Source: Providencia sneebia DSM 19967 (GTDB taxonomy: Bacteria; Pseudomonadota; Gammaproteobacteria; Enterobacterales; Enterobacteriaceae). From it: a stretch of 6,372 nt of DNA. The translations under genes were made by a program, and so were the position numbers. Location: positions 1,525,317-1,531,688 of the forward strand of contig NZ_CM001773.1 of NCBI RefSeq assembly GCF_000314895.2, in the 5' to 3' direction. Below, one piece after another: positions 6,160 to 6,372 of the stretch (position 1 is its first letter; each line of letters starts with the position of its first letter). The notes beneath the pieces are model-generated. The model did no database searches. It saw only the letters and a program-made list of their open reading frames with translations, and was not told where the DNA came from.

Positions 6160-6199
6160 TCATAGCCTCTTTATCAAAATAAGAGGCTATGATATTTTT
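6160..6199 (+). terminator. Rho-independent terminator of pgl
   Basis: A 12-bp stem (6160-6171 paired with 6181-6192; CATAGCCTCTT/AAGAGGCTATG) with a 9-nt loop is followed by TATTTTTA. It starts 12 nt after the pgl stop. Confidence 0.88.
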
Positions 6200-6372
6200 A
6201 TTGAGTAGTATCATAATATAAATATTTTTATAAATTATTATCATGGTTTTAAATATTCTTTAATATTGTTTGGTTAACAATCCCATTGTTGAAAAATAAA
6301 ACAATATGCAAATGGTTTTATATTCGACACTATTAATGTTATTTAATTGTCTTTATCAATTTACTTTTTTTA
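6200..6372. other. AT-rich right-end spacer with alternating ATTGTT/AACAAT motifs
   Basis: I see no gene in this very AT-rich stretch. It contains four alternating copies of one hexamer: ATTGTT (6265-6270), AACAAT (6276-6281), ATTGTT (6285-6290) and AACAAT (6300-6305). The middle pair forms a 6-bp stem with a CCC loop. It may be the control region of a gene beyond the window, or chance in AT-rich DNA. Confidence 0.4.

Noticed and set aside
1..6372. CRISPR array, tRNA or rRNA genes, transposase, phage or toxin-antitoxin genes
   Set aside because: I looked for regularly spaced repeats, tRNA-like folds and typical proteins of these systems and saw none.

Overview
The window looks like chromosomal DNA of a low-GC member of the Enterobacterales, most likely Morganellaceae (a Proteus or Providencia type). 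The proteins are close to Escherichia coli AcrZ, ModA, ModB, ModC, YbhA, Pgl and HolE. The DNA is AT-rich, with A/T-ending codons and very AT-rich spacers. The family call rests on remembered protein sequences and base composition, not on a search.

Layout from left to right. Positions 1-133 hold no gene I can name, apart from a doubtful short acidic reading frame. holE (134-361, minus strand) encodes the theta subunit of DNA polymerase III and has a good extended -10 promoter. About 475 bp without a gene follow, with a G-rich tract and an imperfect hairpin near 452-505. acrZ (837-989, plus) is a 50-residue membrane protein too short for routine ORF calling, and is followed by a terminator. 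Next comes the molybdate uptake operon modA-modB-modC (1219-3813, plus), preceded by a recognisable ModE-type operator at 1168-1191. ybhA (3995-4813, minus; HAD-family pyridoxal phosphatase) converges on modC, with a strong hairpin terminator between them. pgl (5162-6148, plus; 6-phosphogluconolactonase) follows, with its own terminator. The last ~170 bp are very AT-rich spacer.

How the genes work together. ModA (periplasmic binding protein), ModB (permease) and ModC (ATPase) form one high-affinity molybdate importer for molybdenum-cofactor enzymes. The operator predicts repression by molybdate-loaded ModE. acrZ, ybhA and pgl are the usual enterobacterial neighbours (acrZ-modABC-ybhA-pgl). 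They act in multidrug efflux, vitamin B6 phosphate turnover and the pentose phosphate pathway, and are not known to act in molybdate transport. In E. coli the divergent neighbour of acrZ is modE-modF; here that place is taken by holE.

The most unusual feature is a ~129-bp imperfect palindromic repeat at 3759-3887 that starts inside the 3' end of modC. It appears to have replaced the native stop codon and to supply the last 17 residues of ModC and its present stop. I found no sign of a wholly new multi-gene system; this is mostly conserved housekeeping DNA with a few local oddities.
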